Shown here piece after piece: positions 5,892 through 7,412 of a DNA stretch of 7,412 bases. The translations under genes were made by a program, and so were the position numbers. Within the stretch, counting starts at the first letter, position 1, and each line of letters begins with the position of its first letter. Under the pieces are notes generated by a model that was not told where the DNA came from, searched no databases, and was given only the letters and a program-made list of their open reading frames with translations. Origin of the DNA: Bacteroidota bacterium (lineage in GTDB: Bacteria > Bacteroidota > Ignavibacteria > Ignavibacteriales > Ignavibacteriaceae); NCBI GenBank assembly GCA_024278655.1, contig JAJRSV010000159.1:1-7412 (forward strand), read 5' to 3'.

Positions 5892-5932
5892 CAATAATTG
5901 AGACGGAGGACATCGTAGATGTCCAATTATTG
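5892..5932 (+). repeat. REP-like palindrome with extended outer stem
   Basis: The core, GGACATC-GTA-GATGTCC (5908-5924), is a perfect 7-bp inverted repeat with a GTA loop. An outer pair, CAATAATTG (5892-5900) and CAATTATTG (5924-5932), is also perfectly complementary. The two stems are separated by a 7-nt bulge on the left side only, giving a bulged hairpin of the kind recognised by Y1 (IS200/REP-associated) transposases. Confidence 0.6.
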
Positions 5933-5958
5933 TAGAAAGAAAGAATTGAAATATAACA

Positions 5959-5975
5959 GATCCTCGTAGAGGATC
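5959..5975 (+). repeat. REP-like palindrome with GTA loop
   Basis: GATCCTC-GTA-GAGGATC is a perfect 7-bp inverted repeat with a GTA loop, followed by AATAAAAAA. It lies 34 bp after the previous palindrome in the same orientation, and its right half plus tail is repeated at 5736-5750. Confidence 0.65.
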
Positions 5976-6111
5976 AATAAAAAACGGGAATTGAGCAAGT
6001 TGAATTGAACACTATGAACAGCAGATAATACGTTCTAACAAGGAGAACCAAAACTATATATGATGCTATACTATTCACATTCTGTCATCCTCACTACAAA
6101 TAATATCCCCC

Positions 6112-6141
6112 TTGTTATTTAAACTTATAACTGTGTAAATT
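6112..6141 (+). promoter_or_regulatory. Candidate promoter for the Rieske-GltS gene
   Basis: TTGTTA (6112-6117) and TAAATT (6136-6141) are spaced 18 bp apart, about 64 bp upstream of the start codon. Each matches four of six consensus positions. This is a weak candidate. Confidence 0.25.
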
Positions 6142-6204
6142 ATGTTTTGGTAATTGTTCCCATTGCCGCCGCTTTCCTTAAATCTTTTTGAAAAGGAATT
6201 TGAA

Positions 6205-7412
6205 ATGAAAAAGAAAATTGCAGTAGCCAACCTTAATAAATTAGAAAACAAAGAACCCGCCTACGCACTCGTCAGTAATACCGATTTGGTTGTCGTAAAG
6301 TACGATGACAATGTCTCAGTTTTTTACGGCAGATGTCTTCACCGCGGTGCACTTATGGCTGACGGCTATATTGACGGACACAACCTTATTTGCGGTGTTC
6401 ACAACTGGGATTACAGAATTGACACCGGAATAAGCGAATATAACAACAAGGAAAAGCTTCACAAATTTACTTCGGTTATTGAAGACGGAAAAGTTTACGT
6501 TGATGAAGATGAGATAAAAGAATTTGAGAAAGAGTTCCCGCCGAACATAAACCGTGATGAATACCTTGGTGCTTATGTATCAACTCACCCAACTCCTGAA
6601 GAAGATAAGATGGATGAGATTCATCACCTGGCAAAGTACGGTTTATCGAAAGTTGGTCATCACGGTCCTGTTGCAGCAATGGGTGTTGGAAGAAACGAGC
6701 TGCCGAGGTGGGATGATATACAGATACTTCCCGCGCAGCTATCAACACTGCCGCATCTCGAAGATGTTGAGGTCGGAACAAACGTTGTAATTGGTAAAGC
6801 TGCGAAGAAGCCGATTGAGTTAAAAATACCGCTGCTTGTTTCCGATATGAGTTTCGGTGCTTTATCGGAAGAAGCAAAGATAGCGTTAGCAAAAGGGGCA
6901 GAGCTTGCCGGAACGGGAATTTGTTCGGGTGAGGGTGGAATGCTGCCCGAAGAGCAGCAGGCGAACAGCCGTTACTTTTACGAGTTGGCATCGGCAAAAT
7001 TCGGATTTAAAATGGAACTGCTGAAAAAGGTTCAGGCGTTTCATTTTAAAGGCGGGCAGGGAGCTAAAACCGGAACGGGCGGACACCTGCCCGGAAGTAA
7101 AAACAAAGGGAAGATAAGCAAAGTCCGCGGTCTGCCCGAAGGCACCCCTGCTATCTCTCCGCCAAGGTTTACCGATTTAACATCGGCACAAGATTTTAAA
7201 AAGTTTGCAGACGAAGTAAGAGAATACACAGGCGGAATTCCAATAGGATTTAATCTCTCCGCAAATCATATTGAAGAGGATATTGACGCAGCAATTGAAA
7301 TAGGAGTTGATTATATAATTCTCGACGGCAGAGGTGGTGCAACAGGTGCAGCGCCTGTTCTTTTCCGTGATAATATTTCCGTTCCGACAATTCCTGCATT
7401 AGCAAGAGCGAG
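6205..7412 (+). CDS. Rieske [2Fe-2S] domain fused to FMN-binding glutamate-synthase-like domain (3' partial)
   Basis: The frame runs from ATG 6205 through 402 codons to the window edge with no stop, so the C-terminus is missing. Residues 1-105 are a Rieske ferredoxin domain with the cluster motif C44-x-H46-x16-C63-x2-H66 (RCLHRGA and CGVHNW). After a linker, residues about 150-402 match the FMN-binding central domain of glutamate synthase (GltS/GltB2-like): SDMSFGALS (213-221), SGEGGM (241-246), QGAKTGTGGHLPG (285-297), ISPPRF (317-322) and DGRGGATGAAP (374-384). The N-terminal glutaminase domain of GltB is absent, so ammonia release from glutamine is not expected in this chain. The cysteines of the GltS [3Fe-4S] cluster would lie beyond the edge. 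The Rieske cluster probably passes electrons to or from FMN; the substrate is uncertain. An AAGGAA ribosome-binding site lies seven nt before the ATG. Confidence 0.9.
   Translation, partial: MKKKIAVANLNKLENKEPAYALVSNTDLVVVKYDDNVSVFYGRCLHRGALMADGYIDGHNLICGVHNWDYRIDTGISEYNNKEKLHKFTSVIEDGKVYVDEDEIKEFEKEFPPNINRDEYLGAYVSTHPTPEEDKMDEIHHLAKYGLSKVGHHGPVAAMGVGRNELPRWDDIQILPAQLSTLPHLEDVEVGTNVVIGKAAKKPIELKIPLLVSDMSFGALSEEAKIALAKGAELAGTGICSGEGGMLPEEQQANSRYFYELASAKFGFKMELLKKVQAFHFKGGQGAKTGTGGHLPGSKNKGKISKVRGLPEGTPAISPPRFTDLTSAQDFKKFADEVREYTGGIPIGFNLSANHIEEDIDAAIEIGVDYIILDGRGGATGAAPVLFRDNISVPTIPALARA

Larger units (their letters stand above)
5557..6204. other. Gene-poor 648-bp region with gene remnants and palindromes
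   Basis: No intact gene of normal length lies here. In order the region holds a truncated toxin-like frame (5561-5740), a cluster of short palindromes (5736-5980), and about 220 bp of AT-rich sequence leading to the Rieske-GltS gene. A second stop-free stretch at 5771-5935 (55 codons, no ATG) ends within the palindrome at 5908-5932 and resembles nothing I can name. The region looks like a site of past insertion and decay. Confidence 0.6.

Noticed and set aside
5771..5935. A stop-free stretch of 55 codons containing SHNEFDNLRAIIETEDIVDV
   Set aside because: It has no ATG, begins and ends inside palindromic repeats, and only faintly recalls ORF6N-type proteins. The final DIVDV is simply the palindrome read as codons. 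Not enough to call a gene remnant.
6060..6122. A 20-codon frame starting ATGATG with AAGGAG upstream
   Set aside because: It is very short, the AAGGAG is about 13 nt from the first ATG, and the residues show no recognisable pattern. It probably arises by chance in a decayed region.
5557..6204. CRISPR array or complete toxin-antitoxin/defence system
   Set aside because: The repeats are few, palindromic, unevenly spaced and in mixed orientation, with no uniform spacers and no cas gene. Only a fragment of one possible toxin is present, and no antitoxin.
6476..6997. A 173-codon minus-strand frame opposite the Rieske-GltS gene
   Set aside because: The plus strand encodes clear GltS motifs across the same interval. 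The minus-strand product is low-complexity, rich in His, Leu, Gln and Arg, as expected of an antisense shadow.

Overview
The window is AT-rich, gene-dense bacterial DNA. Its gene families (ComEB-type dCMP deaminase, Bacteroidota-style ferrochelatase, NifX-like protein paired with a small zinc ribbon, Rieske-glutamate synthase fusion), together with GTA-loop palindromes, suggest the Bacteroidota/Chlorobi/Ignavibacteriota group. This assignment is an inference from family resemblance, because the window has no rRNA or other marker gene.

Layout. At 49-363 (+) lies a YbjQ-family protein, ended by a strong hairpin (365-394) that may also stop transcription arriving from the opposite strand. From 410 to 2934 everything is on the minus strand: two tandem paralogous four-helix membrane proteins (410-847 and 1015-1443), an EamA/DMT drug/metabolite exporter (1531-2403, apparently with a TTG start) and a dCMP deaminase (2428-2934). 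The deaminase and exporter are 24 bp apart and look like one transcript. After a 319-bp AT-rich gap comes a minus-strand pair, a zinc ribbon (3628-3819) followed by a NifX/NifB-C-like protein (3254-3598). Each has a strong ribosome-binding site, and a very good sigma70-type promoter sits about 150 nt upstream, so the leader is long. Next is ferrochelatase hemH (4060-5079, minus), which diverges from a small lipoprotein gene (5149-5556, plus).

From 5557 to 6204 there is no intact gene. The stretch begins with what looks like the remnant of a small BrnT-like toxin gene (5561-5740). Its reading frame stops inside a cluster of short palindromes with a 3-nt GTA/TAC loop (about 5736-5980), which resemble REP/IS200-type hairpins. 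The last gene starts at 6205 and runs off the right edge. It encodes an N-terminal Rieske [2Fe-2S] domain fused to an FMN-binding glutamate-synthase-like domain.

Functional links are loose. Several products handle metals or redox centres (zinc ribbon, NifX-like, ferrochelatase, Rieske-GltS), but only the two short minus-strand pairs look co-transcribed. No complete defence system, CRISPR array, tRNA, rRNA or intact transposase is visible. The two most notable items are the Rieske-GltS fusion and the palindrome cluster abutting the broken toxin-like frame.
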